Positions 62,611 through 64,000 of a DNA stretch of 64,000 nt are shown piece after piece. The notes under the pieces are model-generated. The model saw only the letters and a program-made list of their open reading frames with translations, did not search any database and had not been told where the DNA came from. Source of the stretch: Streptomyces sp. BK239 (GTDB taxonomy: Bacteria; Actinomycetota; Actinomycetes; Streptomycetales; Streptomycetaceae); contig NZ_SHKS01000002.1 in NCBI RefSeq assembly GCF_004217285.1, positions 496,001-560,000 of the forward strand. The letters run 5' to 3'. The position numbers and the translations under genes are program-made. The first letter of the stretch is position 1. Every line of letters begins with the position of its first letter.

Positions 62611-64000
62611 GGTCGGCCCTCCTCGGACCAGGGCCCGTCCGGGCGGAGCGGGATCTCGACGGTGAACACGGCGCCGCCCTCGGGCCGGTTGGCGGCGCGG
62701 ACGGCGCCGCCGTGCACCCGGACGTTCTCGGCGGCGATCGCGAGGCCCAGACCGCTGCCCTCTGTGCGGGTGCGGGCGGCGTCGGACTTGTAGAAGCGCT
62801 CGAAGACATGGGGCAGGACCGTCGCGGGGATGCCGGTCCCGCTGTCCAGCACCTCGATGACGGCGATCCTCCCCTCGCGCCTCCCGCTCGCGTCCTGCCG
62901 CTCCCGCAGGCGCAGTCGGACGGGGCGGGCGCCGTGCCGCAGCGCGTTGCCGACCAGGTTGGCGACGACGACGTCCAGGCGGCGCGGGTCGACGCGTCCG
63001 CGCAGGACGTCGGGCGGCGGCAGATCGGTCTCCACACGATCGGTCCAGGCGCGGGCCGCGAGGGTGCGGCGCAGTGACTCGGCGAGGTCGATCTCGTCGA
63101 GGTGCGCCACCGCCGCGCCCGCGTCGAAGCGGGAGATCTCCATCAAGTCGTCCACCAGCCGGGCCAGTTTCACAGTCTCCTGGCTGATCAGCCGGACGGC
63201 GGTGGCGGTGTCCGGGTCGAGGCGGTCGGCGTCCTCGTCGAGGACGTCGGTGACCGCCGCCATGGCGGCCAGCGGGGTGCGCAGTTCATGGGAGACGTCG
63301 GCGGCGAACCTGCGGGCCCGGGCCTCCATGCCCCGCAGCTCGGCCACGGACTCCTCCAGCGCGGCGGCCGTCTCGTTGAACGTGCGGGACAGATCGGCGA
63401 GTTCGTCGGATCCGTGGACGGCGAGCCGGGTGTCGAGTTTCCCTTCGGCGATGCTGCGGGTGGCGTGGCGCAGGGCGCGCACCGGGCGCAGCACCCCGCG
63501 TGCCGCGAGCAACGCGAGCAGCACGGCCAGCGCCAAGGCGGGCACGGTGGCCCGTTCGGCCGCGTCGACCAGGGCGTCGACGTACGCCGCTTCGGTGGTT
63601 TGCGGCACCGTCATGTAGACCTGCACGCCGCTTGCGAACGCGCTCGCCCCGTCGGCCTTGTCATAGATGACGGGCATGCCGACGACGAGCGCGGTGTGGT
63701 CGCCGCTGCGCACCCGCTGGAAGACGGTGGCCGTACGGGAGCTCACCGCCTCGCGCAGGGCGGGGGTCAGTTCGGGGAACGGGTCGTTCGGGGTGGAGGT
63801 GGCGCGCAGCTCACCGTAGGCGACCAGCACGCGCCAGCTCCTGGTCGGGTCGGCGGAGGCCACCTCGTCCGCGAAGTCCTTCAGGTCCTCCTGCTCGGCC
63901 GGGAGACTGATGACGACGCTCAGTCCGTCGACCTTGTCGCGCAGCAGTTTGATCACGGTGTCCTGGCTCTGCTGGAGCACTCCGGTGCGCGCCTCGCGGA
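62607..64000 (-). CDS. Sensor histidine kinase, OmpR/MtrB-like (5' end outside window)
   Basis: C-terminal 465 residues or so of a membrane kinase; the start is beyond the window. It has an extracytoplasmic sensing part (to about residue 145), a membrane helix (VPALALAVLLALLAARGVL), a HAMP linker, HisKA with phospho-His in ADVSHELRTPLAAM and HATPase_c (NLVGNALRHGARPV, DSGTGIPATV, GSGLGLAIAAENVRVHGG). Its response regulator should lie upstream. The lipoprotein gene is coupled downstream. Confidence 0.93.
   Translation of the reverse strand, partial: REARTGVLQQSQDTVIKLLRDKVDGLSVVISLPAEQEDLKDFADEVASADPTRSWRVLVAYGELRATSTPNDPFPELTPALREAVSSRTATVFQRVRSGDHTALVVGMPVIYDKADGASAFASGVQVYMTVPQTTEAAYVDALVDAAERATVPALALAVLLALLAARGVLRPVRALRHATRSIAEGKLDTRLAVHGSDELADLSRTFNETAAALEESVAELRGMEARARRFAADVSHELRTPLAAMAAVTDVLDEDADRLDPDTATAVRLISQETVKLARLVDDLMEISRFDAGAAVAHLDEIDLAESLRRTLAARAWTDRVETDLPPPDVLRGRVDPRRLDVVVANLVGNALRHGARPVRLRLRERQDASGRREGRIAVIEVLDSGTGIPATVLPHVFERFYKSDAARTRTEGSGLGLAIAAENVRVHGGAVRAANRPEGGAVFTVEIPLRPDGPWSEEGRP

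Overview
The window is high-GC DNA (third codon positions almost always G or C, frequent GTG starts, twin-arginine signals, TANNNT -10 boxes placed directly before start codons, rare TTA codons). It is almost certainly a Streptomyces chromosome. No tRNA, rRNA, insertion sequence, integrase or CRISPR array was seen. The cys/ssu gene order (sulfite reductase, small zinc ribbon, cysH, cysC, cysD, cysN, ssuA, ssuB, ssuC, chelatase) matches what I remember of the S. coelicolor sulfate-assimilation locus.

Layout. 1-4.5 kb: end of a sugar ABC importer (two permeases) and a GH2 beta-galactosidase. 4.6-7.9 kb: a three-gene ABC-2 type exporter and a TetR regulator. 8-15.8 kb: a plant cell-wall polysaccharide island with a DUF2264 protein, rhamnogalacturonan acetylesterase, rhamnogalacturonan lyase, exo-beta-1,3-galactanase-like GH43-CBM13 and a GH43 arabinofuranosidase. 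16-22.6 kb: homocysteine methyltransferase, type-B carboxylesterase, 2-hydroxyacid dehydrogenase, a secreted peptidoglycan-binding-like protein beside a minisatellite, and a LacI repressor. 22.7-28.4 kb: a FtsX/LolD-type ABC system diverging from a two-component system. 28.5-36 kb: small regulators and enzymes, a TetR-controlled MFS exporter, an ECF41 sigma factor and a YihY/BrkB protein. 36-41.5 kb: AidB-like dehydrogenase, a GAF regulator, a secreted protein and an acetyltransferase. 41.6-51.2 kb: the sulfur operon. 51.2-62 kb: mixed transporters, regulators and enzymes, with a macrolide-type glycosyltransferase and a GT-C membrane glycosyltransferase. 62.1-64 kb: a lipoprotein and a sensor kinase cut by the window edge.

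Regulation visible in the sequence. (a) AGAAAGCGCTT-type operators lie upstream of the acetylesterase, the hydroxyacid dehydrogenase and the LacI gene itself, with a degenerate copy before the lyase, so a pectin/arabinogalactan regulon is likely. The LacI gene carries an in-frame TTA codon, which could tie it to bldA. (b) The ECF41 sigma gene also carries a TTA codon and has a near-consensus ECF41 promoter in front of it. (c) The sulfur operon is preceded by a 27-residue leader peptide of the SRRHVDL...SSAIC type, expected to act as a cysteine-dependent attenuator, and its promoter overlaps a palindrome. (d) About ten genes look leaderless, and this decides their starts. (e) Arrays of operators lie before the MFS exporter and the DUF1772 gene.

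How the genes fit together: secreted lyase, esterase and GH43 enzymes would cut rhamnogalacturonan-I and type II arabinogalactan; the importer and beta-galactosidase at the left edge could handle galactosides; the sulfur operon takes sulfate to sulfide, makes its siroheme cofactor precursor and imports organosulfur compounds. Function calls rest on motifs read by eye; no database search was possible.
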